The position numbers were made by a program, and so were the translations under genes. The notes below the pieces were generated by a model that was not told the origin of the DNA, searched no databases, and saw nothing but the letters and a program-made list of their open reading frames with translations. A DNA stretch of 64,000 nucleotides from Alviniconcha marisindica (lineage: Eukaryota; Mollusca; Gastropoda; Provannidae): the NCBI GenBank assembly GCA_018857735.1, contig JABMCL010000348.1, positions 632,501-696,500 of the forward strand, written 5' to 3'. Positions 49,767-61,577 of the stretch are shown here, one piece after another; the first letter of the stretch is position 1, and each line of letters opens with the position of its first letter.

Positions 49767-52700
49767 ATGGGTTCATCAACTGTTTTCATGTTTGCTTTTT
49801 TTGCTTTGATTGTTGGCGTTCAGTCATGTGCTCTACTGTTTAAAGATTGCGGTAAGTTTTTTGCGTTTGTGCATGATGTAAATCGCACTCAAAGTGAGAC
49901 TTGGTTTTGCTAAAACTACTTTGCTCTTTGTTTTGCAAAAGGGTCTTCTTCTTCTTCTTCTTCTTCGTCTTCGTCTTCGTCTTCTTCAGTATAGTGTCCA
50001 ATTTCAACATTGTGAAGACTGACACTGCTGGGGTTACCTTGGTGTTTCCGTAATCCACCGAACTCGGACATAGTCTATAGTGTACATGACCTTTAACGTG
50101 CGTATACTATATGTGATCAAGGTCTTCAAAGAGAAAAATGACCAGTCACAAGGCAGTGATTGTATCCGAAGCCTCCGCTAGACCGGCATATGTCGGTTTT
50201 TACCAGTAAATGTGCCCCTTGGCCTTGACCTTGTACGGGGGAAAAAATCAAGTCGCCGGTACCACGCACCGGCTGAAGTAAGTAAATTGGTGTTTTACGC
50301 CCAGTCACCCAGTGCGGTTATATCAGGGCGATCACCGGCTGAAACTGAGCGCTTTTTGTGACTTGCCGAAGATACACAGTACCCAGGGTTCAGAAGCAAG
50401 TGGAAGTTCCAGCGAAACAAGATCGCTTCCACTTTTGATCAGCAATACTGTCACTAGTGTCGGTGTCACATGGGAAGCTGTACCCATCACACGCTAAAAT
50501 CGAAAACAAGCTTAACAGGTACAGATACAAAGTTTCATTTCATCCCCCCCCCCCCCCCCACCAGAATGGATAAGTCCTAAAGTATGAATGCTGACCAGTG
50601 CAAGATACCAGACCATTCCATTTCTTTTTAGATAAATCAGCCTTGCAGCACAATTTTTCCTGCTCCACTTTCATTGTTGATTGAACTGCATCAATATAAT
50701 AATAATAATAATAGATAACTTTTGTATAGCGCTATTCTCTGGTGTACCCAAACTCACTACGCTTTACATTCTCCAACATTTTCTAAGTTTCACAAACATA
50801 ATACATATAATTGTGACAACTAACAATGTATATGTGAGCAAGTGCTCTTTGTATACGTTTCTACAATAATCCTGCCCCGGTTATCAGATCCACGCAATTT
50901 CATTACTGTACTGTTAGTAACCCAGGAACCGGAGCAGACGACGCTTTTGTTTTGAAGCGTTGCGTGTAGCGTAACGCCACATGGCCTTCACACAGCCGAC
51001 ACTAGTCTGAGTGTGTCTTGCTTCTCTTACAGAGCGTTGTATTGTAATTGTTATGTACCGTTTTAACCGTGGGAGCGTGTTCTTTATTCTGATGTAAGTT
51101 TTAGTGACAGTTATATTTTGTCCATTGTGTTAGTTGTGATTTAGTTGTCTGAATCTGTTTATAATTATAGACAGGTGCAAGCCACGCTTCCCACTCTTGT
51201 TGTAAATCAAATAAGTCATGTGTGTACATTTTGTTTATACGGTTTAAAAGGTTGTAATTGTAGCTTTCATTTGATGTTTTTCATGTTTTAATTAGTTTAG
51301 TTATTGTTGAGGAAACTGTATTTGTGTGGGCCAAGGAAACACAATTGTCGGCCATTCTGTGGTCCAGAGGGCCGATTTCATTGTAGTGATAGCGTGTGTT
51401 CCTTGCGGCCCGCGCAGTTCTCTTATCTATGCGTGCGAGTGAGGATTTTGGGTGTGCTGAGAAAGTTGTCTGCTGCTGTAGAATAAAACCTGATTGCTGC
51501 CGTACGCCTGCTGTGGTCTCCATTTCGACAGACTCCGCTGCCTGGGTCTCTGTCCTGTTCTACGCGGCTCTTCCACTCTATTACATATAATATACAAGTA
51601 CATGTGCCATATGAGAAACAGCAATATATAAAGAAAATGAATCATATTACTACCTACCCATAATTCCATCTCCCAGTCCCCACCCCTGCCCCCAACTGAC
51701 ACACGCGCACACACACACGAATATGAAATGGGTAGCGGTTGGCATGTACAAATCAATCAGAAGGCTTGGCGGAAGAAATGTGTTTTTAGGTTAACTTTGA
51801 AAGTTGGGAGGGAGGGAGAAGCTCTCAGGTCGGCCGGCAGCAAGTTCCAGACAGTCGGAGTAATGTAACCAAAAGAACGTTCACCGAAGGTTTTCAGGTT
51901 TGTTTTTGGAATTTTGAGCAGTCTTTCTGTCAAAGAACGAAGGGAGCGCGATGGTTGATATGTGCAGAGAGAAGAAGACAGGTATGGCAGAAGAGTGCCG
52001 TCAAGTGACGGAAAGCAAACGTTGCGAGCTTGTACTGAATGCGGTATTTTACTGGGAGCCAGTGGAGTTCTTTCAAAAGCGGTGTGACATGAACACGCTT
52101 CGATTTTTTCAAGATGAGCTGTGCAGCGTTGTTCTGGATCTTTTGTTTGCGCGCGATTTGTTCATCAGCTACTCCTGCGAACGTAGCATTGCAGTAGTCC
52201 AATCTTGACGTGATCATAGACGCAATGAGCTTTTCTATGGAACTGTTAGAGAGGAACGGATGGATAGAGGCGATTCTCCTGAGTGTGAGAAATGAGAATT
52301 ATAGCACAATGAAGCATACAGTCATTTTTTTTCTCACCCAGCACCAACCAAATCATCTTTGTCATCATCTGCTTCTAGTTCTAATGAACAAACCCTTGAA
52401 ATGGCTGAGAAAACCATCAGACCAACAGCTTTTAAACAAGAGAAGATAAAGGAGTACATGTACTACAACAACACTTTGATGACACAGATTTTCTATGGCA
52501 GAGGCATGAAGACTGACATTGACAATCTATGGCGGAGGCATGAAGACTGACTGGAAAGTCTGGCATCTCAATGTGACCTTCATTTTGCAGACAGTGTTGC
52601 TTTAAAAAGAGGAAGAAGTATGATCTGAGAAATGTGTGGGTGGGTGGGCAGGAGGCACATTATTAGGCCTAGAGGCAATGTTGACTGTACCAGCTGACTG

Positions 52701-55000
52701 AGGCAGTGAGGGTTGGTACCGAATTTGTATTATTGCTGGTATCGCATATCAGTAGTCTAAGCAGTCTCAACAGTCTGGTATATCTGCAACAATAGGGTCA
52801 TTACCATCGAGGATGCCTTATGTGCAGCTGCACTGTCTACTTGGTCACGCAGCTTATTCTGTATGGTCATAATGGACAGAGATTTCAACTGTCTTTTTGA
52901 CCAGTGGTCTTTTTATCAGTCTTGGGAAATATCACCAGTGAAAAACTTCTATTTACTTGTCAATCAATCAGTATTGTATTTTATGTTCACAGTGTGGTGA
53001 TGTTAGACAAGTTTGACTTGTCAAACAGAAGCCCATGTGCCAACATAAATTGCATAGCTGACTTCTTTGCACCATCACGGCATCAGTTTTAATGAGAAGC
53101 CCACTTTAGGTTTTTCCCTATTACAGTTAATCATTTTAATGTTTTGAGATCAATGGTTTTCCAAAATGGTATACATGTACAAATATTTTAAACTCTTTTT
53201 AACCCTTGTTGATATTATATGATACATTCTTTTCTGCAGGCTCCAAGGGTCAGTATACATGTCCAAATAATTTAAATGGTTTTTATCCTTTGTTGATATT
53301 ATATAATATATATATTCTTTTGTGCAGGCTCCAAGGGTGGATACGCATGTCCAAATAATTGAAACACTTTTTACCCATTGTTGATATTATATAATTATGA
53401 TATATTCTTTTGTGCAGGCTCCAAGGGTGGGAAGGTCCTGTCTGTCAACTTCAATGGCACATGCAATGATCAAAAGCAAGCCATATTGAAGAAAAAAACC
53501 TATGTCCAGTTGCAAATTTCTCTGGATTCATGTAAGTTCCAACAGCTTTATGGGCCAATTTGATGATGATGTTGACAATAATTATCAGTGATGAATATAA
53601 AGTGTGCCAACTTATTTTTTCTGTAGCAGTTGGTCTAACATTTGTCTAATGTCAGACCAACTACAAAAACTATGTCATGGACAGCCGAAGGACTGGAACA
53701 AGTGCCCCAGCCCAAGTCTGGTCGTGATTTTAGATTCAGCATTTTGTAAGGGTAGTGGGCAAAGATTTGTTTTGTGTGTGTATTTTTTTAAATGTGCTTT
53801 TGCTTGCTTACTGAAGTGACTATGACTGTGTGGTCAATGGGATGTATTCATGGAACACTTTGTCATTAGTTGCTGTTGACTGTTTAAATTTCTGTATGTT
53901 TGCTGTTGAGTGTATTGTTCATTAATGTTTTGTTGATCATTGTTGACTAGTTGGACTTCATTACACCTACTGACTGTAAACTGTATGATTGATGCTGTGC
54001 TTCACCCGGAGGATTTAACCTACATGTTTGACAATCTTTCCCCGCCAGTAGTTATTTTACAGGATGAACCTTAAAAACTATGGTTTTCCTCACTGTACAG
54101 ATGAGGCTACCACCAAGCTTACTTCAGTGGTGTATGGCATAATTGCGGGGATTCCTGTCAAGTTCCCTCTGGGCAATCCTGATGCGTGCAGTGGCTGCAA
54201 CGTCACCTGTCCAGTCCAGAAGGGCAAGCACTACAACTACGCCCCAGTGATCCATGTGTTGGACAGCTACCCTTCGGTAAGCAGTAGCATGTTTTACAAA
54301 GTTTGAATGCACAGTGACTGACAGGTGACAGACCACCCTCATGAAGATGCTGCTGTTCCAGTGTATGGCCAGCCTTATGAAGCGGCGCCCTTGACGTGCT
54401 TTGGTGGGGGGGGGGGAGATGTAATTTGAAACTATGCTTCAAGGAAGATGTAATGTGAAACTATGCTTCAGCAAAACTTGTGTTCTTCTTGTTGTTTTTT
54501 GTTTTACGAAGTTTGAATGCACAGTGACTGACAGGTGACAGACCACCCTCATGAAGATGCTGCTGTTCCAGTGTATGGCCAGCCATATGAAGTGGTGGCA
54601 CCTTTGACGTGCCTTGGGGGGGGGGGGGGGGGGGGGGGGGGCAGGGGGTGGAAGATGTCATCTGAAACTATGCTTCAAGGAAGATGTTACCTGAAACTAT
54701 GCTTCAGCAAAACTTGTGTTCTTGTTGTTTTTTGTTTTGTTTAAATTACTGCCTAATTCTTTCAGACTGATACTAGTTAGTTTGATCTCAAGCTGTTTAC
54801 ACTTATAAGTCACAGTTGTAAAACAGCAGGAAGAAGAAGAATGTGACTGTGCATCAACTGCTTACTTTCTTTGAATTTTAAAAATAACATATTTAACTGC
54901 ATTTGTTTTCCAGATCCGACTAATTGTGAAGTGGGAACTTCAAGATGACAGCAAGAACGATCTCATGTGCGTCGAGATGGCAGTTGTAATCACAAGCTAA
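49767..55000 (+). CDS. NPC2: NPC2 intracellular cholesterol transporter (ML domain), complete, four exons
   Basis: Exons 49767-49851, 53418-53531, 54101-54276 and 54914-55000 join with matching phases into 153 residues, close to the usual NPC2 length of about 150. Residues 1-20 are a signal peptide. The mature part shows FKDCG, VVYGIIAGIPVKFPL, CPVQKGKHYNY, YPSIRLIVKWELQDD and a final LMCVEM, all diagnostic of the MD-2-related lipid-recognition fold. NPC2 binds sterol in the lysosome lumen and passes it to NPC1; that is family knowledge. The cysteine pattern is altered: the second cysteine of the loop (human C-x4-C) is absent and an extra one appears in CSGCNVTC, so residues 21, 28, 44, 96, 99, 103 and 144 are Cys. 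Sequons are visible at NGT (41) and NVT (100). Exon 2 has two upstream decoy acceptors. The ATG is the only one that precedes the signal peptide in frame. Confidence 0.95.
49990..50240. repeat. Dispersed repeat C, copy 2
   Basis: TTGGTGTTTCCGTAATCCAC, CGGACATAGTCTATAGTGTA and CATGACCTTTAACGTGCG match copy 1. The preceding (CTT)n/(CGT)n run at 49948-49988 may be part of it. Confidence 0.5.
50283..50332. repeat. Dispersed repeat B, copy 2
   Basis: AATTGGTGTTTTACGCCCAG, then CAGTGCGGTTATATCAGGGC. It lies in the first NPC2 intron. Confidence 0.55.
50696..50800 (-). mobile_element. L2/CR1-like 3' UTR terminus with (ATT)n tail
   Basis: Minus strand: GTAAAGCGTAGTGAGTTTGG, GAATAGCGCTATACAAAAGT, then (ATT)n at 50713-50696. 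It probably belongs to the polymerase relic at 51767-52217, with an LTR-like block inserted between them. Confidence 0.5.
50912..51596 (+). mobile_element. Candidate solo LTR
   Basis: The block starts TGTTAGTAACCCAGGAACCG and ends near TACA/TATACA (51585-51596). It contains an AATAAA (about 51483) followed by a GC-richer R/U5-like segment ending CTCTTCCACTCTATTACA. The possible 5-bp duplication TGTAC (50907) / AGTAC (51597) has one mismatch. It splits a LINE relic. No gag-pol is present and no second copy is in the window, so the boundaries are tentative. Confidence 0.4.
51767..52217 (-). mobile_element. Non-LTR retrotransposon relic, polymerase C-terminal part
   Basis: The minus strand reads ITSRLDYCNATFAGVADEQI, VTPLLKELHWLPVKYRIQYK, then after a shift ERSFGYITPTVWNLLPADLR and SPSLPTFKVNLKTHFFR. 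This order (SRLDYCN, LHWLPV, WN.LP..LR, SLPTFK..LKTH.F) is diagnostic of CR1/L2/Jockey-like ORF2. It is dead and lies in the first NPC2 intron, antisense to the gene. Confidence 0.75.
53165..53431 (+). repeat. Triplicated 3' splice site of NPC2 exon 2
   Basis: Three tandem units of 88-90 bp each end in a T-rich tract, GCAG and GCTCCAAGGGT; potential exon starts are 53240, 53328 and 53418. Only the third continues with the ML-domain reading. The first two run into in-frame stops within about 40 codons. Confidence 0.9.
53623..53660. other. Short hairpin in NPC2 intron 2
   Basis: GTTGGTCTAACATT and AATGTCAGACCAAC form a stem of about 14 bp with one mismatch and a small loop. Confidence 0.45.
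54291..54740 (+). repeat. Direct duplication just after NPC2 exon 3
   Basis: Two units with a 210-bp period starting GTTTTACAAAGTTTGAATGC (54291) and GTTTTACGAAGTTTGAATGC (54501). Each includes a poly-G tract and ATGCTTCAGCAAAACTTGTG. The first starts 14 bp after the exon 3 donor. Confidence 0.8.
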
Positions 55001-58000
55001 ACTGCAATTCTGCCATCAACAAGTGCATTCTCATCACACTTTTACCATCGCTGGACATCATAGAGGAAGCAGCTCACGACATTACAACCAGAATCTCACC
55101 AAAACACCTCATCAAGACCTAGTTAAATTTCAGCTCCATAGCCAGCTCAGCTAAACAGAATCTTCATGACTCTCATCAGAACACTTCTTTTTTCTTCAAA
55201 GAAAACAAAGCCAAAGATAGCGAGCATAACTATGGTCTTGTGTTAGATGACTAAACAACAACAAAAAAGCACCCATCCGTAATTAAAAAGGCATTTGTCT
55301 TAATTATTGTTAGTCATTACATCATTGAGATTCATGTTCTTCACTAAATGTGTGTATATTATATATATATCGCATGTTTTGAAGAAATTATTGATCAGCT
55401 TTGTTTTGGATGTGAATAATACAGAGGTGAGCATTGTTTTGTCTTTGAATAATACAAAGATGTACATTTTACACATTGTATTGATGAGCTAGCTGTACAG
55501 ACCCCACCCCTTTTCATTTACAGTGTGTAAAAAATGAACATATAATTATGCATGGTGAAAGATGTGTGCTGCAAGAATTTTTTGTTGCATAATTGAATAT
55601 CTGTTTCACAATTTTTACATTTGTCGTCATACTTTTCAGAAGAATTTATTTGAGGTGATTTTCATGACTCTTGGTCCTTCTTGCTAATGTAATACCTTAA
55701 CTCAGGAGAGGAGTAAGTCTTTCAGACCAGTGCCATTCCAAGCAAGAAATATGTTCTTGAAACTGGTGATACGTAAATGTTGGTTAGTTGGTTAGTATTT
55801 GGAATATAATGTCACATCGTTTTGTTGTTGTTGTTGTTTTATCTTGCGTATTAGCACTGTAAAAGAATGAGTGCATCAGCTGGAAGGGAGAAACTGAACA
55901 TGGTTTCAAATGTTTATTTTATACACTAACAACAACACAAAACCCAACAAAATAAAACGTGAGAACAGAAAAAAGCAAAACATTGGGTTTAGCAAGTTTT
56001 ACCATGAAGAGCCAGATTGCGTTCAGTCCAAATCGGTAACAAGTTTAAAACAAACCAAGGAAAAAGGCACGGATAGGAATGACTTGCACATATATATATA
56101 CTGTATGCAGCAAAATCCTACCAACAACCTTAGAATTAGGCTTGGTTGGGTGGACATTTTGTGATTTAGTGCAAGTTTAAGTTTTCTGAAATATTGAGAG
56201 CTGTGCGTTTTCCACAAGTGCAAGGAAAAACTGGATTTGTGTTTACAGGGGGCACCAAGAAAATGTTGACTCGCTATGTCCTGTTTGCTCATGTCAAAGT
56301 AGTGTCACTCTAATTGGATGATTAACATCATTATCACCCTTCCACTTGCAAAAAAAATAAAATGAATCATTGATAATGCTTGCGTTTCTTTTCTGATAGC
56401 CTTAAGCCTTTTAAAAGCTCATAAATTTATGTATTATGGCAACAGTTCTGAAGTACAGATTTGCTAAAAAAAATGTTTCATTCTAGGTGCTTTGTTGAAA
56501 ATACTGACTGTAGCATCTGCTGCGATTCATGTGCGTAACGTCTTTCAGTATTCTCAGTTTAACCACCTCGTTTTCATGAAGTACTATTGCTGAATCTCCC
56601 AGTTATTTTGGTGAAACAATTCTTGGAATCTTTTTTTTCTTTTTTTCCCATACTTTTTCTTCTTCAAGTGTGCATGTATTATCACAGATCTGATCAGTAT
56701 TTTGCTTATATGAACTCCCATCATTTGGACCTGCAGTTGTAACAACAGTTGATGCTTCAAAAGGATGCTATAATGGTATCTTTAAAGGAACTAGCTCTCA
56801 ATTTTTGCTTTCTTTTTTCTACAAGTAGAAGATATATGATAAAAAATACAGCGAGCCATTTAGTTTTAAAATTATTTCCAAGTTTAAATATTGAACTTAG
56901 CATGCACAAAAGTCTCACGAGTGGTAGTGAGCAGAAAATGCTGTCTTTTGTCCTGGCTCATGTTACACGTCATGGCCTATTCCCTCAAGCACTGTTAGCG
57001 TCATGGATCATTAGGGTACACTGAGAAAAGGACTCGTCAAAATTCATAAGTATTGATGGAGCATTAACTGAATGTTTTGAGCAGGGGTCTCTTCTGCTAG
57101 CTATGCGAAAGAAGCATAGTTCCTGTAAATAAATTAGAAAATTGTGAAGTTTTGCTTTTGACTAATGACTGATAAAATATTTTTGTACTAGGCAAAATGT
57201 AATTGTGTACTATAAAGAATCAATTCTCAGGTACTTTTCTATTTGATTTTTGTTTGCCTCTGTGTGTGTGTGCGTGCGCGAGTGTGTGTGTGACCAAAAG
57301 AAATGCAGAACAGCAGTGTGGTATGAACCTGTGGATGATGTTTTACTGCGTCATCATGAAATCTGAAGCTGGGCCAACTTTCCTGTCAGCCATTTGCAGG
57401 CCAGTGGGCAATAGGTCAAAAATATCAGCATGGTATTTGTTGGTTTTATTTTGTGCATTGTTCATTGTTAAGGACCAATATACGAGTAGAAATGACCCCT
57501 TTACCGTGTGTTTTTGTTTTTCACTCTCAGTGAAGTTCTCATAGACTTTTCCATGCACATAGGCTGTCAGAATCACTGTATGCGACTTGATAGTAGTTGG
57601 AACTGAACCTTGATTCCTACTGGCACTTGATCATCATGGGGTGTCAAACTGGTTTTTGACATCACTTGTTTTGCATTGTTGGTAAAACAAGGGACTGTCC
57701 TGATCTAAAAAATAAATGAATAGAGCATGTGAAATGAGAGCCAGGCTTAAGCCAAGGACTTGAGCTAATTGGGTTTAGGGGCCATCAGCCTTTATTTGCT
57801 ACTCGGTCGTACATAAACGGACTGGTCAGTTTATTCTTTTGTCATTCCAAAGAGCTGGCCACCTGTGTGGGTGTGTGCTTCTTGGGGTATGTGAAGTTTC
57901 AGACCTCCAACTGGTTGCCTCAAGCACACACAGTAGCTCACCTTACTTCTCCTGTGGGTACCAAGGTGACTGACTCTTGGAAGTAACTATAGTGATCAAC

Positions 58001-58334
58001 TTCATCAAAGAGACTGGAGAGGAGTTGCAAACAACAAAAAAGAAGGAAAAAAGCCAGTGCTTGTGTAATTTTTAACTTGATAAGCTTAAAGAGAATTGTA
58101 CATATTGCTATGCTGCAAAATGACTGCAGAACTAGAAGTCAGTTCTGCGTGGTAGTTTCAGAGCATCAGCAAAACTAGAAATATGATCGAATGTTTGAGA
58201 CATAGATCCAGGACAGTTGAGAACATGCAACAAAACTAAAAAGGAGGTAAACAATTATCAATGAAATGTTGGAACTGTTCCAAACCAGAATTGGGTAACT
58301 TGCTACAACCAGCAGGAGGCAGGGGTGAAGACTC
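55001..58334 (+). other. NPC2 3' UTR and intergenic flank
   Basis: No further exon seen. AATAAA occurs near 55949, 56355, 57126 and 57706; I cannot say which one ends the NPC2 transcript. Confidence 0.4.
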
Positions 58335-58890
58335 CAGGCTTTGCAAACAGCATGGACATTTTCCTGATGCGACCAAAACCAGAACACAACAGGCTTTGCA
58401 AACCACATGGACATTTTCCTGATGCAAACAAAACCAGAACACAACAGGCTTTGCAAACCACATGGATGTTTTCCCAATGCAAACAAAACCACAACGCAAC
58501 AGGCTTTGCAAACCACATGCACGTTTTCCTGATGCGAACAAAACCACAACGCAACAGGCTTTGCAAACCACATGGACATTTTCCTGATGTGAACAAAACC
58601 AGAACACAACAGGCTTTGCAAACCACATGGACATTTTCCTGATGCGAAGAAAACCAGAACACAACAGGCTTTGCAAGCCACATGGTCATTTTCCTGATGT
58701 GAATAAAACCAGAACACAACAAGCTTTGCAAGCCACATGGTCATTTTCCTGATGTGAACAAAACCAGAACGCAACAGGCTTTGCAAGCCACATGGTCATT
58801 TTCCTGATGTGAACAAAACCAGAACACAACAGGCTTTGTAAACCATGTGGTCTGTCGTGTTCCTGAGGTGAACAAAACAAGAACACAACA
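58335..58890. repeat. 55-bp minisatellite (about 10 units)
   Basis: Unit GGCTTTGCAAACCACATGGA, then CATTTTCCTGATGCGAACAA, then AACCAGAACACAACA; landmark CTTTGC recurs exactly every 55 bp (58339, 58394, 58449, 58504). The minus strand is open in all three frames. There are no spacers, so it is not CRISPR. Confidence 0.9.
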
Positions 58891-59269
58891 CGTGTTGAAG
58901 GTAATGACTTTCTTTATTCATAAATTACTGGGGGGGGGGGGGGGGGTTCATTTTTTTTTTTTTTTGGTACACCTAAGAACATGAGGCCACACACAAAAAA
59001 AGCATACATCCAGATATCAAAAGTTCATGATATCATTTAGACCCCCTCAAAAAAACAAGCCCATAAAAGGCAAATGATTTCAGCTGCAACAGCTAAATGA
59101 ATACTTTGGAGTCGCAGCATTTGGATGAGCACTGATGGAAGGTATATCATGATTTTGAAGCTGTACTCACTATCTATGATGTGTTAACAGCTCGTAGTGA
59201 GTAGGAGCACAAAAAATCCTACCAAAAGACCGCATTTATTCTTCAGGTACACACACTGCAGTAGAATCA

Positions 59270-59780
59270 TCCCAATAAACATGCCAGATCCGATCCAGAA
59301 GCGTTTTGGTTATGGCCACATGCAGCCAGAATCAGCCTGGATTGTATATTATATATATATGCTAGATCTGACTTGCCGCATCCGTTTCAGTTCTGTCTTT
59401 CCAAAGAAGGAATGGATCATATTGTGCAAAACCAACCCGGATCTGATCTGGATGGCCTGGTCAGGGTTTGGCCAAACGCATCTGGTCTGGAAGCAAGCTG
59501 GTGTGCAGGAATCATCTGGCCCAGTTTCTGGCAGTATGCAACTGGCCCACTACCAGCTTCCCACTTTCAGACTCTGTTCCATTCTTCCACAGATGTCCTG
59601 GATAATATTGTGCAAAACCAGCCTGGATCCGATTTAGTTCTGGCTGACTGTGCCAGGTTTTAGCCAAACAGATCTGGTCCGGAAATAAGCCAGTGTGCAA
59701 GAATCATCCGGCCAACTTCTTGCTAAAGCTTCTGAGCTGATCCAGACCAGATGTGAATTGGATCCAGCATGTTTGCAGGG
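59270..59780. repeat. Region dense in GATCTGG/CCAGATC-type motifs
   Basis: About ten variants of GATCTGG, GATCCGG or their inverse (for example 59435, 59480, 59668, 59738) and a partial direct repeat ATTGTGCAAAACCAACCCGG / ATTGTGCAAAACCAGCCTGG. It may be a degenerate repeat or element end; no family assigned. Confidence 0.4.
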
Positions 59781-60221
59781 ATGATGTAGCATTAACAACA
59801 GAATGTCTTCTTTAAGTACACACACTGCAGCAAGTGTTGCTGGGTAGCATCCACACATCCATACTGTCAGAGTACAGTACTGTCTTTTACATATATGTAG
59901 ATGAGTTAGGATTAGGCCTAAACCTAATAAAAAAAGTAATATAGAATGTGAAAAAATCAGGAGAGTGTACATGTTTGTGTGCGACCCCCGTTCTCCCTAC
60001 TTTTGACAGAAAATGTTGAATTTCACTTTTCACCATATTTCACGCAAATGAACACAAACGTATCACAGATACATCCCGTGCCCTCACTTCACAGTCTCTC
60101 TTAAGTCTTTAAATCTGAACTTCACAGGCACACATATTGCACACACATACACACACAGAAGCACACTGACATGTACAGAGGCACATTTACACAGTCACAA
60201 GCATGCAGACTACAGCTGGGA

Positions 60222-60755
60222 TCATTTTTCTTTAGAGGCCATGTGTCGCATAAGTTGGCTGGTCAGCTTCTCTACTTTTCTGATGTCCTGGGCATGCTCT
60301 GTTCTGTACTGCAGGCACTGGGGAAAAAAACATCAGCGGCATATTGTTAGTGATTTACACACACACACACATAGCCACACACATTCTGTTCACCTGGAAT
60401 CAAATGTTTACAACATTAAGGTGACACTCACCTTTACACAAATATCAATACCTGTTGAATTAGGATAGATATAACAATAATTAATAGCATCATATCTCAC
60501 TGACAAGGGTGACAACACAGCACTTTGCAAGATTAACAAAAACGTATACATAAAACTTCAAATAATAATATATATATATATAAACACATCCATTATATAT
60601 TGTATTCCTTGCACATCACACACACACACTAGTGACACTACACATGTATACATTTATTAATATTGTAATATGACAAAGAAAATAACACCAAACTGTCAAC
60701 CCCTTTCATTTTCAGTTTCATTATTTTCTAGGACCCAATTTTTGTTTCTCCCCTG

Positions 60756-60816
<61 letters not shown>

Positions 60817-61577
60817 CAGACACACAAAAAAAACACAACAACAAAATCACAGAATACCTTACATACTTACAATCTTTAAATAAAATACTACTGGGCTGAA
60901 GAACTAGGAACAGCAAGACTGGGACAGCATGGAATTTGAAAAGACACATTTTTTATTCAGATACATTTTGTGTCAGAAACAGCTGGATGGGAGAGAGGTG
61001 AAATAACTGTCAAGACACTATTACTGTATTAGTATTACACTTTTTACAGCATCAAACTGTTCAAAGTCTCTATGGTCAAGGACTTTCTGCAAGTACTGTG
61101 CCTTGTTTGTAATTTTACAGACTGTCATGGCCTTGAAAAGGGTCTTTTAATAGTTTTAAAACTCAAGGACTTTCAAACGTTCTTGAGTTTCACTAAACAT
61201 GTGAACCCTGTCACTGTGGCTGGGTCAATGTTCAAGTTCAATGTTGCTTTACATACACAGAGACCATAAGGACTATTAGGTATTTGTGTCTGAGGGTATT
61301 GCTAAAAACTGTAAAAGTTTCCGACTAACACAGCAAGGCACAAACACCAGGATAATAATTAATATCTATAAATATAATACAATTTTGTGAAAGTAAAATG
61401 CATACATACATTGTATAAATTATATTCTGAGAGTAAAATGCATGGTCTGTGAATGTATAATTATTAATTAGTAATGAAATAAATAAATGAGAAATCTTGA
61501 TAAATTACCACTTTGTTGTCTGTGATTTTCATCACAAGTTTTCCATCACAATGTCTGTACTTGATAACATAGCGGCA
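60222..61577 (-). CDS. SRP9: Signal recognition particle 9 kDa protein, last two coding exons (5' part not found)
   Basis: Two minus-strand exons are clear: 61577-61509 (CRYVIKYRHCDGKLVMKITD, then NKV) and 60317-60222 (CLQYRTEHAQDIRKVEKLTS, then QLMRHMASKEK and a stop). Both are flanked by CAG acceptors, and exon 61577-61509 ends at a GTAATT donor; the junctions are in phase 0. The blocks match SRP9 (VVLKYRHSDG, then VKVTDD and QAQDVKKIEK in vertebrates). SRP9 pairs with SRP14 to form the Alu domain of the signal recognition particle, which delays translation elongation in the cytosol. The 54 residues seen are the C-terminal two thirds of the usual 86 or so. The N-terminal exon, which should encode a WEEF...DP-type helix, was not found between 61.6 and 64 kb and probably lies beyond the window. 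The intron between the two exons holds a (CT)n tract. Confidence 0.9.
60757..60815. repeat. (CT)n microsatellite in the last SRP9 intron
   Basis: About 29 CT units between the two SRP9 exons. Confidence 0.95.

Noticed and set aside
58335..58890. Possible CRISPR-like array
   Set aside because: Units are contiguous without unique spacers, and the sequence is eukaryotic; it is a minisatellite.
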